64,000 nucleotides of DNA from JAGQLF01 sp964437465 (GCA_964437465.1 CAYTGI010000001.1:1-64000); one strand, 5' to 3'; positions 51,975 through 61,058 are shown, numbered from the stretch's first letter. The notes: a model not told the origin generated them from the sequence alone. Numbers and translations are program-made.

Positions 51975-52299
51975 TTATTTTGATACAAGATACTTAACAT
52001 TTTCAAACTCGAAAATATGAAAATCTGTATTTAAACTGATTATTTCTTTATTTGGTCTAATCATATTAATTTCACGTTCACCCTTTTTATGTACAATTCA
52101 ATTTAAAAGAATTTTTCTTTTTTGAGCAAAACTACCTGGAATAAAATCAACAACTCTTTTACCTATAATCTCATCCTCATTGTAGCCGGTGAGTGTTAAT
52201 GCCTTTGGGCTGACCCAATCAAAAGTTTGAGAGAAGGTATCCACTAATATCCGGATCTTCAATATACTCACTAGCTTTATTTAATAACTCTTTATTCAT
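51975..52299 (-). pseudogene. Dead third copy of the PAS-domain gene
   Basis: From ATG 52299 the reading MNKELLNKASEYIEDPDI matches the start of the two neighbouring PAS proteins, then needs a shift (2 bases short near 52245-52250) to continue VDTFSQTFDWVSPKALTLTGY and FIPGSFAQKRKILLN. An in-frame TGA stands where the PAS1 copy has arginine, and the reading resumes IVHKKGEREI to the end at 51975. Two independent lesions, one of them a nonsense change, mean true decay rather than a sequencing slip. Its start overlaps the stop of the middle copy. Confidence 0.82.
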
Positions 52300-52633
52300 C
52301 AACAATTTTTGCGACAATATATAAAACTCTATCTAAAGTAAAGATTCTAAATTCAGCTTCGATAGGAAATTCTTCTCCTTTTGAATTTTTAAAAGTTATT
52401 TTCCTTTGCCCTTTTTTAGATGAGATCAAATCAAGAAGGATTTTTCTAGATTCGTTTGGAGTTGTTGTTAGGTAATCATAAACTTTCTTAACTTCTAATT
52501 CTTCTTTAGAACAGCAAAACATATCTAGAGCTTTATCACTAACATACTCGAATGTGGCTGAGTACATATCAATTATAAAATCTGGTTCTGTAAAAAATTC
52601 ATTTCCTTTTTCAAATACTTCTTTTTTAAGCAT
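52292..52633 (-). CDS. Single PAS-domain protein (copy 2)
   Basis: 113 residues, nothing but one PAS fold: PDFIIDMYSATFEYVSDKALDMF...EELEVKKVYDYL, then RKITFKNSKGEEFPIEAEFRIFTL. It is a diverged duplicate of the gene 5 bp upstream (52639-52989). There is no output domain, so it may be a sensor that binds a separate partner. The CC pair near residue 40 may matter for redox or metal sensing but this is a guess. Confidence 0.75.
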   Translation of the reverse strand: MLKKEVFEKGNEFFTEPDFIIDMYSATFEYVSDKALDMFCCSKEELEVKKVYDYLTTTPNESRKILLDLISSKKGQRKITFKNSKGEEFPIEAEFRIFTLDRVLYIVAKIVDE

Positions 52634-52638
52634 AGGTA

Positions 52639-52989
52639 TTATTCTATAGTTACTTTTTCAATTATTTTCGAAACTATATACATAGTATTTTCATGAGTAA
52701 ATGTTTGAAATTCAGTTTTAAGAATACTTTCACCACCATCTTTTCGATTAATCTTTAATTCTCTTTCTCCAGAATCGTTTACAATTCTATCTACTACTTC
52801 CTTTCTCTTTTCAAAAAAAGTTCCTTTTAGAAATTTTGTTGCTTGTTGACCTACTAACTCACTCTCTTCGTATCCACATAATTCCAAAAGTTTTGGACTT
52901 ACCCATTGAAGTGTTACGTCAAACATGTCGACTATAAAGTCTGGGGAATCTGAAAGTTCTTTTGCTTTTGAGAGTAGGTCTTCTTTCAT
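52639..52989 (-). CDS. Single PAS-domain protein (copy 1)
   Basis: 116 residues: PDFIVDMFDVTLQWVSPKLLELCGYEESELVGQ is the PAS core, with the typical GY-x-x-x-E-L-x-G; the rest is the PAC-like strand region (GERELKINRKDGGESILKTEF). First of three tandem copies. Lone PAS proteins usually sense small ligands, light or redox state by partner binding. No kinase, cyclase or regulator gene adjoins. A tRNA-Ala gene lies 30 bp upstream on the same strand. Confidence 0.78.
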   Translation of the reverse strand: MKEDLLSKAKELSDSPDFIVDMFDVTLQWVSPKLLELCGYEESELVGQQATKFLKGTFFEKRKEVVDRIVNDSGERELKINRKDGGESILKTEFQTFTHENTMYIVSKIIEKVTIE

Positions 52990-53019
52990 ATGCGGCTTTT
53001 CAAGGAGTTAAATTAATTA

Positions 53020-53093
53020 TGGAGCCGGAGGGAATCGAACCCACAACCTCATGAATGCCATCCATGCGCTCTAGCCAATTGAGCTACGGCCCC
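53020..53093 (-). tRNA. tRNA-Ala (GGC)
   Basis: Full cloverleaf, 74 nt: acceptor GGGGCCG/CGGCTCC (one G-U pair), D arm GCTC...GAGC, anticodon stem CATGG/TCATG with loop ATGGCAT giving anticodon GGC, T arm with GGTTCGATTC. Discriminator A; the CCA end is not encoded and must be added. Confidence 0.97.
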
Positions 53094-53126
53094 TATTTGT
53101 AATTATACTCTAACTTAATAAAAGGG

Positions 53127-53132
53127 TATAAT
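53127..53132 (+). promoter_or_regulatory. -10 box of the ABC exporter gene
   Basis: TATAAT at 53127-53132, 10 nt before ATG 53143. No good -35 is seen. Short or no leader. Confidence 0.4.
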
Positions 53133-53142
53133 TCAATGCTTT

Positions 53143-54912
53143 ATGAAAAATATAATTAGATTACTAAAAATTTCCAAACCATTAAATGGAATAATGTACT
53201 TCATTCTATTTCTTTCTATTTTTACTGGAATTTTAAGTCAGATAATACCTATTGTATCAAAAGTTGTTGTTGATGAGATTCAAAAGAATATCCAAACTGG
53301 TGAAGGGAATATAAACTACATGTTTATGTTTATTAGTATTGGCTTTGGATTAAGTATACTAAATGTGGCTTTAGGTTCAGTTTCTCAAAGAGTTGGAGAT
53401 CATTTTGGTGGGGAGTTAAGAAGATTTTTAATCTCAAAATTTTATAATCATATCTTTAGATTGCCACAAAGTTATTTTGATACAGAAATCTCTGGGAAAA
53501 TTGTTAATCAACTAAACAGGGGAATTGTTTCAGTTCAGGGGTTTATGAATGCTGCTTCGAATTTTATCTTTCCAAATATTCTGCTAAGTATTTTCACAAT
53601 CATAACAATGTTTATCTACAGTCATCCTGTAGCTATTTTTACAATAATACTTTTTCCAATTTATACATATCTAAGTTACTACTCATCTAAAAAATGGGGT
53701 GAAGAAGAAGTTAAGAAAAATAAACATGAAGATATAACAAGAGGAAGAATTCAGGAGGTTATTACGAATATGAAGCTGGTTAAAGGATATTCCAATCAAT
53801 TAAATGAATATAAATTTGTTGATAAGGAGCAGGCTACAGTAAATAAAATTTATGCAAAGCAAAGTAGGACATTCCATATCTTTGATTTTCTAAGAAACTT
53901 TAGTTTGGAGCTGATTCTTTTAGGCATGAACGTAGTTATTTTCTACAACGCATTTCAAGGAAACTACACTTTTGGAGATGTTGTTTTATTAATGCAGCTA
54001 ATTATGCAAATTAGGAGACCTCTTTTTGCAATGTCATTTATTCTTACACAGTTACAGCAAACTGAAGCTGGTACTAAAGAATTTTTTGAAATTTTAGATT
54101 TACCAGAGATTGAAAACTATGAAGACTTCAAAACTGATATAGAAGTTAAAGGAGCGTCTTTAGAGTTTAAAGATGTTTCTTTCCACTATGATCGATCTGA
54201 TGAAACTGTATTAAAGAATCTAGATTTAAAAATTCAAAAAAATGAGAAAGTTGCATTAGTTGGGCATTCTGGAGCTGGTAAATCTACTCTGATTAACTTA
54301 ATAATGAAGTTTTACGATCCATCAGAAGGTGAGATTTTAATTGATAAGCATGAATACTCTAAATTATCTCATAACGAAGTTAGATCATTAATCTCCCTTG
54401 TTTTTCAAGAAAATGAATTATTTTCTACAACAATTAGAGAGAATGTTGCGTATGGAATGGAAGTAAAGGATGAGGAAATAATTAAAGCTTTGAAGGCAGC
54501 TAATGCATGGGACTTTGTAAAGAAGTTTAAGAAAAAATTGAAAACTGAGGTGGGTGAAAGAGGAGTTAGACTTTCTGGAGGACAGAAACAAAGAATTCAA
54601 ATTGCTAGAGCTCTTTTACACGATAGTCCTATTGTTATTTTAGATGAGGCAACAAGCAACTTGGATTCTAAATCTGAGAACGAAGTTCAAAATGCTATGG
54701 AAGTATTAATGAAGGATAGGATTGTAATCATTATTGCTCATAGATTTTCAACTATTCAGAATGTAGATAAAATCATTGTACTTAGCGGAGGTGAAATTGT
54801 AGACTCAGGTACTCCAAAAGACTTGTCGAAGAAAGATGGTATATATCGAGATTTATTAAAATATCAGATAGAAGGAGATAAAAAACTGTTAGAGAATTTT
54901 GAATTATTTTAA
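53143..54912 (+). CDS. ABC exporter, fused membrane and ATPase domains (MsbA-like)
   Basis: 589 residues: six helices in the first 310, with the coupling-helix region, then the nucleotide-binding domain with Walker A VGHSGAGKST, Q-loop VFQENELFS, signature LSGGQKQRIQIARA, Walker B IVILDEAT and H-loop AHRFST. A homodimeric or paired type I exporter of lipids, peptides or drugs. Its stop overlaps the Smr gene start by one base (TAATG). No second half-transporter is adjacent, so a homodimer is likely. Confidence 0.92.
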   Translation: MKNIIRLLKISKPLNGIMYFILFLSIFTGILSQIIPIVSKVVVDEIQKNIQTGEGNINYMFMFISIGFGLSILNVALGSVSQRVGDHFGGELRRFLISKFYNHIFRLPQSYFDTEISGKIVNQLNRGIVSVQGFMNAASNFIFPNILLSIFTIITMFIYSHPVAIFTIILFPIYTYLSYYSSKKWGEEEVKKNKHEDITRGRIQEVITNMKLVKGYSNQLNEYKFVDKEQATVNKIYAKQSRTFHIFDFLRNFSLELILLGMNVVIFYNAFQGNYTFGDVVLLMQLIMQIRRPLFAMSFILTQLQQTEAGTKEFFEILDLPEIENYEDFKTDIEVKGASLEFKDVSFHYDRSDETVLKNLDLKIQKNEKVALVGHSGAGKSTLINLIMKFYDPSEGEILIDKHEYSKLSHNEVRSLISLVFQENELFSTTIRENVAYGMEVKDEEIIKALKAANAWDFVKKFKKKLKTEVGERGVRLSGGQKQRIQIARALLHDSPIVILDEATSNLDSKSENEVQNAMEVLMKDRIVIIIAHRFSTIQNVDKIIVLSGGEIVDSGTPKDLSKKDGIYRDLLKYQIEGDKKLLENFELF

Positions 54913-55220
54913 TGTCTAAAAAATACGAAAAAGACTCGAAAACTAGCTTCATAACTAACCAATTCATCCCTCAAAATGAATTAGACTTTCATATATATCC
55001 TAAGCTAGATCATGTTGAAGTAGAAAAATTACTTAATGAATTTTTGGAAGATAACCAACTGATTGGAAATAAATTTCTTTTGGTAATTACAGGTAAGGGA
55101 AAATTAGTTCGCCCAACAGTCAGGAAAATACTTGGAAAACATCCTTTAGTAGAAAGTTTTAAAGTAGCTGGATACTTTAACGGTCAAGATGGTGCTTTTG
55201 AAATAATTGTTAAGGATTAA
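54912..55220 (+). CDS. Smr-domain protein
   Basis: 102 residues: LDFHIYPKLDHVEVEKLLNEFL and FLLVITGKGKLVRPTVRKIL are the Smr (small MutS-related) blocks, ending GYFNGQDGAFEIIV. The DxH of the canonical nuclease (LDLHG) reads LDFHIY. Stand-alone Smr proteins nick DNA or cut RNA, for example at stalled ribosomes. Co-transcribed with the ABC exporter gene. Confidence 0.82.
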   Translation: MSKKYEKDSKTSFITNQFIPQNELDFHIYPKLDHVEVEKLLNEFLEDNQLIGNKFLLVITGKGKLVRPTVRKILGKHPLVESFKVAGYFNGQDGAFEIIVKD

Positions 55221-55223
55221 GTT

Positions 55224-56117
55224 ATGAGTGATATGGAAAAGGGTGATGATGACCCCAGGCTAACAACCAATGAAATGGTTGCTGTATATGTAGATCCTAT
55301 TTACAGTTTGGCGACTAATATTAACGATTCTAGAGAAAGAATTATTAGTGCAAGAACCGAAACTCCTGACAATATTCCAGATATTGTAATTGAACAATCT
55401 TCTAGTGCAGCACTACATTCTGAATCAAACTCTTGTTTAATTACAATGAACCCATCACTTCAACAGTTAATATTAGATAAGTCATTGCAATCTAAAGCTG
55501 AAATTCAAAATGCAGCTAAGATTATTCCATATATTGTTGACTCAACAATGATTGTAATGAAAATTCTTGATGATATACACATAACTTTAAGATCTCATTC
55601 TGGTAAATCTGATATTCCTGAAATAATTCTTGATTATGTTATGAGTACTGATCAGTTAACAGAGAGAATAAAAATGGCAAGTATATCTAGCGAACAAGAA
55701 ATTGAATTTTTTACTTTAGCACAGCTTAACCAAACAATGCGAGATGAGTTTTTATACAACATAGCAAGTGCTATTTATAGTGCTTCTCATCAAAACCCCA
55801 ATGAAACACCAAAGGTTAAGCTTCTTAGAAGAGCATCAGCAGGGTTATTTGGGTTAGGAGTTGCTAGGCTGGCTTACACGAGAGGCAGAAGAGAAGTGGA
55901 TGATGAAAACTGGAAAAGAGTACAGAAACGAATTCTTAGATCTAGAGTTAGAATGCTACAAGACCTAGATATTTTAGATACAATGATAACCTTAAAGATC
56001 AATAATGGAAATCCAAATATGATAGCCAGCAATGATGAAATAAAAGATCTATTAATGAAGATGGCGTCATGTAATCCTATAATTGCCATGGATAAAATTC
56101 TTTTTGGAGAATTCTAA
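55224..56117 (+). CDS. Unknown soluble protein, N-terminal motif shared with the next gene
   Basis: 297 residues, helical, with an acidic start (MSDMEKGDDDPRLT). The segment LTTNEMVAVYVDPIYSL matches LHTLELAAVHKDPIEAL in the following protein (pattern L-x-T-x-E-x-x-A-V-x-x-D-P-I-x-x-L). The middle is helical; KLLRRASAGLFGLGVARLAY is mildly hydrophobic. No known domain. It starts 4 bp after the Smr gene. Confidence 0.55.
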   Translation: MSDMEKGDDDPRLTTNEMVAVYVDPIYSLATNINDSRERIISARTETPDNIPDIVIEQSSSAALHSESNSCLITMNPSLQQLILDKSLQSKAEIQNAAKIIPYIVDSTMIVMKILDDIHITLRSHSGKSDIPEIILDYVMSTDQLTERIKMASISSEQEIEFFTLAQLNQTMRDEFLYNIASAIYSASHQNPNETPKVKLLRRASAGLFGLGVARLAYTRGRREVDDENWKRVQKRILRSRVRMLQDLDILDTMITLKINNGNPNMIASNDEIKDLLMKMASCNPIIAMDKILFGEF

Positions 56118-56151
56118 CAGTATAAAAAATGTTTTTTTAACCTAAGAAAAT

Positions 56152-56181
56152 TTGACATTTTTATCTCTGGTAAAATATATT
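56152..56181 (+). promoter_or_regulatory. Promoter before the 290-residue unknown gene
   Basis: TTGACA (56152-56157), 18-bp spacer, TATATT (56176-56181), giving a leader of about 25 nt before ATG 56213. A consensus -35 of this quality is rare in the window. It would also serve rarA. Confidence 0.6.
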
Positions 56182-56212
56182 GTTGAGATAGAAAATTTGT
56201 TACTATTTTATA

Positions 56213-57085
56213 ATGTCAGATGAACCCCAGATCGATGAGGATCAGCCTCACTTACATACTCTAGAACTAGCTGCAGTTCATAAAGATCCAATAGAAGCAT
56301 TAAAAGAAGGTGGGAAAGTGATATTAGATTCAAGAAAATACAATCTAAGTGTTCGTTTACAAATAGATAGTACTGTTATTGTTAAGTTTGAGGAACTTGC
56401 TGATCTCTATGGTTCAACTACTGATGTTGAACTTGAGAAATTTTATGCCTATTTAATATCCTGCACATATGATCTAATGGATATTTTTGGAGAAACAGGA
56501 TTTACTGTAGAAAGAGATCATCCACTGAGAATACATTTATTTTTTGGTGGATCAACTACGGGCGAATTAGATAAGAAATTACTTCATAGAAGGAAAATAA
56601 CTGATATCGTTCTTATGAGAGCAGAAGTTGAAAATCTTAAACCATTCCCTCTAATGTTTAAGCTTGCAAGAAGTCTTTACATGTCTAATCAGATAAAGCT
56701 TGCAGAAGATAAAGCTGAAGAAAAGGATGAAAGGCCTCCTGCAATTCACTTTTCTAATTATGTTCTTGATATTATTGCTCTGTTAGCTTGTAAAGCAAAA
56801 TTCTTTGAGTTTGAGTTAAGAGATATTCCAAGATATAAACTAACACCGAGAACTTGGGATAGATTGAAAAGTGAACTTCTTGGTAATCCTACAAGGACTG
56901 AGTCTGGAGAGGATTATACAAACCCTTTATTAAATTATGTCTTTAGTCATCTTGATAAATTACCTTATAATGAGTTTATGGGATTCTTTAGAAATATTGT
57001 AAATAAAGATCCTGAATATCTCTTTAAACTATTTATCAGCAAAAAATCTAGTGATAACCGAAGACCTAAGACCGAAGAATCTTGA
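56213..57085 (+). CDS. Unknown soluble protein preceding rarA
   Basis: 290 residues, MSDEPQIDEDQPHLHTLELAAVHKDPIEAL. It shares the N-terminal motif with the previous gene, then differs. It has FFGGSTTGELDKK and a helical C-terminal half. Its 3' end overlaps the rarA start by 35 bp in another frame, so the two are made together. No domain recognised; a role in replication-fork handling is only suggested by position. Confidence 0.55.
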   Translation: MSDEPQIDEDQPHLHTLELAAVHKDPIEALKEGGKVILDSRKYNLSVRLQIDSTVIVKFEELADLYGSTTDVELEKFYAYLISCTYDLMDIFGETGFTVERDHPLRIHLFFGGSTTGELDKKLLHRRKITDIVLMRAEVENLKPFPLMFKLARSLYMSNQIKLAEDKAEEKDERPPAIHFSNYVLDIIALLACKAKFFEFELRDIPRYKLTPRTWDRLKSELLGNPTRTESGEDYTNPLLNYVFSHLDKLPYNEFMGFFRNIVNKDPEYLFKLFISKKSSDNRRPKTEES

Positions 57086-58244
57086 TGAATTCGTAGGTCA
57101 AAAACACATTCTAGGAAAAAATAAACCACTTCGAAAGTTAATTGAAAGTGGAAATATCTCTTCAATGATTTTCTGGGGGCCTCCAGGTTGCGGTAAAACT
57201 ACTCTTGCAAGATTAATTCCTATCTATACAAAAGCTCATTTTGAACCTTTCTCGGCTGTAACTGGAAATTTGGCTGAAGTAAGAAAAATTATAAAAGCGG
57301 CTGAAGATAGAAAGTTAGAGGAGGGTAGAGAGACAATTTTATTTGTTGATGAAATTCATAGATTTAATAAAGCTAGGCAAGATGCTTTTCTTCCATATGT
57401 AGAAAATGGAACAATAATTCTTATTGGAGCTACAACGGAAAATCCTGGTTTTGAAGTAAATGCTCCTTTAATCTCTAGAAGTAGAGTATTTAGATTTGAG
57501 AAACTAAGCGATACAGAATGCTTAGAAATTTTCAACAACACTGTTAAAGAGTTTAAAAAGCTTTCATTTGAGAAAGATGCTATTGATTTTTTAGTAGCTT
57601 TTTCAGACGGCGATGCTAGAAAGATTATAAATTCAATTGAGTTTGCATCAAAAGTTAAAAAAAAGATCAAGCTTAAGGATATAAAAGAAATATTACAAGC
57701 AAAGTTCGGAGTTTATGACAAGGGAGGTGATGCCCACTACGATACAATTTCAGCCTTCATAAAATCAATGCGTGGAAGTAAACCTGATGCAACACTTCAT
57801 TATTTAGCTAGGATGATTGAGGCTGGTGAAGATCCAATGTTTATTGCAAGAAGAATGGTTATATTTGCTAGTGAAGATATTGGCAATGCTAAACCTACAG
57901 CCCTTGTTGTTGCAACATCAACAATGCAAGCAGTAAGTATGATTGGGATGCCTGAAGCAAAGTTAACCTTAGCCCAGTGCGCTACCTATTTAGCTTCTTG
58001 CCCAAAGTCTATAGCGGTAACAGTTGGGATAGGAAAAGCTATTTCTGATTTAAAAAGTATGTCTTTAGATCCGATTCCGTTACACTTGAGAAATCCTGCT
58101 AACAAAGTTATGAAAGAACATAATTACGGGAAAGGTCATATAAGATATCCATGGTTAGAGGGAGATACTGAACAAGAATATATGCCAAAAAATTTAGTAG
58201 GTAAAAAATACTATGAATTTAATAACTTTTCTGAAAAGATATAA
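57051..58244 (+). CDS. rarA: Replication-associated recombination protein A (RarA/MgsA)
   Basis: 397 residues with GTG start (MITEDLRPKNLDEFVGQKHILG), typical of the family. AAA+ core: Walker A WGPPGCGKTT (42-51), Walker B ILFVDEIHRFNK, sensor 1 IGATTENPGFEV, arginine finger SRSRVF, then the C-terminal tetramer domain (SAFIKSMRGSKPDA, ARRMVIFASEDIGNA). It acts at stalled replication forks with SSB. The start lies inside the upstream gene (35 bp overlap), and the family N-terminus supports it. Confidence 0.95.
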   Translation: MITEDLRPKNLDEFVGQKHILGKNKPLRKLIESGNISSMIFWGPPGCGKTTLARLIPIYTKAHFEPFSAVTGNLAEVRKIIKAAEDRKLEEGRETILFVDEIHRFNKARQDAFLPYVENGTIILIGATTENPGFEVNAPLISRSRVFRFEKLSDTECLEIFNNTVKEFKKLSFEKDAIDFLVAFSDGDARKIINSIEFASKVKKKIKLKDIKEILQAKFGVYDKGGDAHYDTISAFIKSMRGSKPDATLHYLARMIEAGEDPMFIARRMVIFASEDIGNAKPTALVVATSTMQAVSMIGMPEAKLTLAQCATYLASCPKSIAVTVGIGKAISDLKSMSLDPIPLHLRNPANKVMKEHNYGKGHIRYPWLEGDTEQEYMPKNLVGKKYYEFNNFSEKI

Positions 58245-58246
58245 TT

Positions 58247-58522
58247 ATGGAGATAATAGATATTTTTGGTAGCATAGGAGCAATAATTGCATTAATAGCA
58301 TTTATTCTTATTCAAACTGATAGATTAAAAAATTCTGATTTTACGTATGATTTTTTAAATTTTTTATCAGGTTTTATATTGGCAATTTATGCTTATATAA
58401 TCGCTTCCCTACCATTCCTTATAATTAATTTGGTTTGGGCATCGTTTTCTCTCTTTGATCTTATTTTCAAAGATAGAAAGTCTTCATTTAAGAACGAGTT
58501 GAAGTCTTTCTTGAAAAAATAA
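58247..58522 (+). CDS. Small CBU_0592-like membrane protein
   Basis: 91 residues with three hydrophobic segments: IFGSIGAIIALIAFILIQ, DFLNFLSGFILAIYAYI and LPFLIINLVWASFSLFDLI. The order and the N-L-x-G and W positions resemble the CBU_0592 family of small integral membrane proteins of unknown role. It starts 2 bp after rarA. Confidence 0.6.
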   Translation: MEIIDIFGSIGAIIALIAFILIQTDRLKNSDFTYDFLNFLSGFILAIYAYIIASLPFLIINLVWASFSLFDLIFKDRKSSFKNELKSFLKK

Positions 58523-58523
58523 C

Positions 58524-59489
58524 TTATTCTTTTTCAATCCGATCTCCTAGATTTCTAAATATTGTTGTTTCGGATTCAAGTACATATGCACTATCATTAA
58601 TTTGGACAAGTAGCTTACTGAAATCTGGAGTAGTAATTTCTAAAGTGTTACTTGCAGTAATATCTATCGGTTCACCTGGAATAAATCCACCTTCAAATCT
58701 AACTATTCCGTCTGACTTAACAACTAAATTACTAACTGAAAGGTCTGTTGAGATAAATGCATTGAAAAAATCAATTTTTTCTTCAGGTTTATAAAGTGTA
58801 AAGTTCATCTCAGTTTTAGATCCTAGAGAGTTTTCTGAAACTATATTAAAACTTGTTTCAAGTTCTGTTGTTGGAAATGATTCGGTTGTAAATGTGTAAT
58901 CAGAATTAAGAGTGATAGGAATTGAGTTTACTAATATAGAGCTTCCTTGTTCAACTGATCCTTTAAAAATAATTTCATCTGACTCGTAAGCAATTCTTCC
59001 TTCGTATTCACCCTCTATCTCAAACGGTTCAAAAATATTTAACTCAGGCTTACTGAAAGTTCTTCGAAGAATATTAGTAACAAGTATTCCAACAAATACT
59101 AAAACTAAAATTGAAGACAGAATAACTACATGTTTCTTTGTAACAACAACTTTAGGAAGTTTAATTTTATTTTTTTCAATTTTTTCTTCTATCTGTTCCT
59201 CATCATCAAACTCTATCTTTCTCTTCATATCAATATTTTCATAATCTCTTCTATAAAGTGCTACAATCATCTCATGATTTAACCCAAGAAATTTTGAATA
59301 GTTTTTTAAAAATCCTTTTGCTTGTACTGCTGAGCTAAATGCTTGGAATCGATTTGATTCAATTATTGAAAGATATTTTTTCTTTATTTTTAACTCTTTT
59401 TCAACTGTTTCAAGGCTTAATCCTAGAGAGGATCTCTTATCTTTTAGAATGTCTCCAACTGTTTGGTTATTTATTTTTCTAGAATGCAT
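58524..59489 (-). CDS. RodZ-like helix-turn-helix membrane protein
   Basis: 321 residues: HTH_25-type domain at 9-75 (VGDILKDKRSSLGLSLETVEKELKIKKKYLSIIE...RFQAFSSAVQAKGFLKNYSKFLGL), an acidic/basic linker, one membrane helix (about 122-142) and an outside region of about 180 residues with repeated strand pattern (Ig-like SIPITLNSDYTFTTESF). This is the RodZ layout; in rods RodZ links MreB to the wall machinery, but no mreB lies here, and a transcription-related role is possible. Confidence 0.8.
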   Translation of the reverse strand: MHSRKINNQTVGDILKDKRSSLGLSLETVEKELKIKKKYLSIIESNRFQAFSSAVQAKGFLKNYSKFLGLNHEMIVALYRRDYENIDMKRKIEFDDEEQIEEKIEKNKIKLPKVVVTKKHVVILSSILVLVFVGILVTNILRRTFSKPELNIFEPFEIEGEYEGRIAYESDEIIFKGSVEQGSSILVNSIPITLNSDYTFTTESFPTTELETSFNIVSENSLGSKTEMNFTLYKPEEKIDFFNAFISTDLSVSNLVVKSDGIVRFEGGFIPGEPIDITASNTLEITTPDFSKLLVQINDSAYVLESETTIFRNLGDRIEKE

Positions 59490-59495
59490 GCTTAA

Positions 59496-59789
59496 TTATA
59501 TCTCATTAGAAACTTCTTCTCCTTCACACCTCCTATTCCAGTAATATTCTGGATTTGTTAAAAGATCATTTTCGATACACTCAACATATTCTCTTGAAAT
59601 TTCATTATTTAAAATTCTAGTTTCGATGATGTTTCTAGCTACATGTCCTATAAACTTACTAATCTGATCTGGCTTTGAATACGTATAGTTAAAGTTAGCA
59701 TGCCATAGTAATGTTTCAATAGAAGATTTTTCTAGTGTTTTATGAATTTTGTAGAAATCTATTCCATCTCTAGAGCTGAACCATTCCAT
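59496..59789 (-). CDS. Unknown small protein
   Basis: 97 residues, MEWFSSRDGIDFYKIHKTLEK..., soluble and helical, with paired WH and NR motifs but nothing recognisable. It lies between the glycosylase gene (8 bp) and the RodZ-like gene (6 bp) in one leftward operon. Confidence 0.5.
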   Translation of the reverse strand: MEWFSSRDGIDFYKIHKTLEKSSIETLLWHANFNYTYSKPDQISKFIGHVARNIIETRILNNEISREYVECIENDLLTNPEYYWNRRCEGEEVSNEI

Positions 59790-59797
59790 ACAATTTT

Positions 59798-60622
59798 TTA
59801 AACATAGGGATTATATCCTCTTATGTACTCAAAAAGAAGTTGTCCGGCATATGAAGTATGTTCGCCAAATCTACTTGAAAACCAGTCACGCTTCTCTTCA
59901 TATTTTTTTAGATTCTTTATGTCGTATAGATCTTCTATTATTCTTTCAGACCAACGATCTATAGGAGTTAAATTTTTAAATCCTAGTGAGAAAGTCATTA
60001 CACAATCTGCTATTTTATTTCCAATTCCATGAACACTTTTTAAAGAGTCCAATGTTCTAGGGTAATCATCTGTAATTATTAAAGATTCAAATTTTTTAGC
60101 TAAATCTTTTAAATATTTTGTTCGATATCCTGTACCGGATTTAGAAATTTCATTGATACTTGCTTTATTAAAATATTCAATGTTTGGAAATAAATAATAG
60201 TTTTTACCATCAATCTTTATTCTTCTATTCTGTTGAAATTTAAGAATATCTAAAGACTTTCTTATCGCTTTTATATTTTTATTCGAGGCAAGAATAAAGG
60301 AAATAATTGTTTCCTCAAATGGTTGATTTAAAACTCTTATTCCGTTGTACTTTTTATAAGCATTAACTACATGGTTGTCAGTGTTAAATTTATTAACAAA
60401 AGCACCTTCATTAACTTCTACTCCAAAGTATTTCTTAATGAATTCATAATTATCCTTTTCAGGGTAAGTTTGCCAATACCAATCGCTATTAACCTGTTCA
60501 AGAATAACAATCTTATCAATGAAGCTCCCTATAATTTTTTTCTCGGTTTTTTTCCAAAGAAATGTTTGACCACTAAGAAGTGTTATTATTGGGTCTATTT
60601 GTTTTATATCTAATTTATTCAC
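59798..60622 (-). CDS. OGG1-type 8-oxoguanine DNA glycosylase
   Basis: 274 residues with GTG start. SGQTFLWKK (17-25) is the OGG1 N-terminal signature (GQ-F-W), FEETIISFILASNKNI the second block, GYRTKYL the third. The helix-hairpin-helix has VHGIGNKIADC with catalytic lysine K203, and D222 in TPIDRWSER is the conserved Asp. It removes oxidised guanine and nicks the strand. Its TATAAT-type -10 (60628-60633, minus) overlaps the start codon of the divergent gene, 10 bp away. Confidence 0.9.
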   Translation of the reverse strand: MNKLDIKQIDPIITLLSGQTFLWKKTEKKIIGSFIDKIVILEQVNSDWYWQTYPEKDNYEFIKKYFGVEVNEGAFVNKFNTDNHVVNAYKKYNGIRVLNQPFEETIISFILASNKNIKAIRKSLDILKFQQNRRIKIDGKNYYLFPNIEYFNKASINEISKSGTGYRTKYLKDLAKKFESLIITDDYPRTLDSLKSVHGIGNKIADCVMTFSLGFKNLTPIDRWSERIIEDLYDIKNLKKYEEKRDWFSSRFGEHTSYAGQLLFEYIRGYNPYV

Positions 60623-60627
60623 AAATA

Positions 60628-60633
60628 ATTATA
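60628..60633 (-). promoter_or_regulatory. -10 box of the OGG1-type gene (leaderless type)
   Basis: TATAAT on the minus strand, 5 nt before the GTG start at 60622. It shares base 60633 with the ATG of the divergent gene, so the two genes must use interlocked promoters. Confidence 0.45.
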
Positions 60634-61058
60634 TGACAGATTCACTAGATGAAGAAACTTTAGATATTTCTAAGGATTCAGCTATCTTATATTCTGAAAT
60701 ATTTGGAGAAGGAGAATATGAAGATGGGAAAACATTAGCTTTACATGCAGTAAACTTACTAAAAAGTAGAAGTGGAAGATATGAAAACATAAATTCAGAA
60801 TTAAGGACTGAATTGATTATTAAAATAGGATTACTTTCTGAAATGATGGATTTTGGAGATAATAGAGCTGAAACAGTCAGACAAGGATTCATTTCTTATC
60901 TACTTAGTCTTGAGAAAGATTCACTATCAGACTACGCTCCTCACGCTGCAATTGAGTATATAACTATTTTTATTGATAGTAAATTTTTAAAGAAACTGCC
61001 TAAATTCTTGAGAGATTCTCGAACAGGTGTATTGAATTTAATCGAATTTGAAAGTTAG
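60633..61058 (+). CDS. Unknown acidic soluble protein
   Basis: 141 residues, MTDSLDEETLDISKDSAILY..., helical, no motif recognised. The last real gene before the tRNA-Ser island. A leftward open frame covering the same bases is a shadow. Confidence 0.5.
   Translation: MTDSLDEETLDISKDSAILYSEIFGEGEYEDGKTLALHAVNLLKSRSGRYENINSELRTELIIKIGLLSEMMDFGDNRAETVRQGFISYLLSLEKDSLSDYAPHAAIEYITIFIDSKFLKKLPKFLRDSRTGVLNLIEFES

Noticed and set aside
4896..52299. TGA recoded as Trp or Gly
   Set aside because: TGA ends many well-bounded genes, also in ATGA overlaps; the in-frame TGA in the PAS pseudogene aligns with arginine in the upstream copy and goes with a second lesion.
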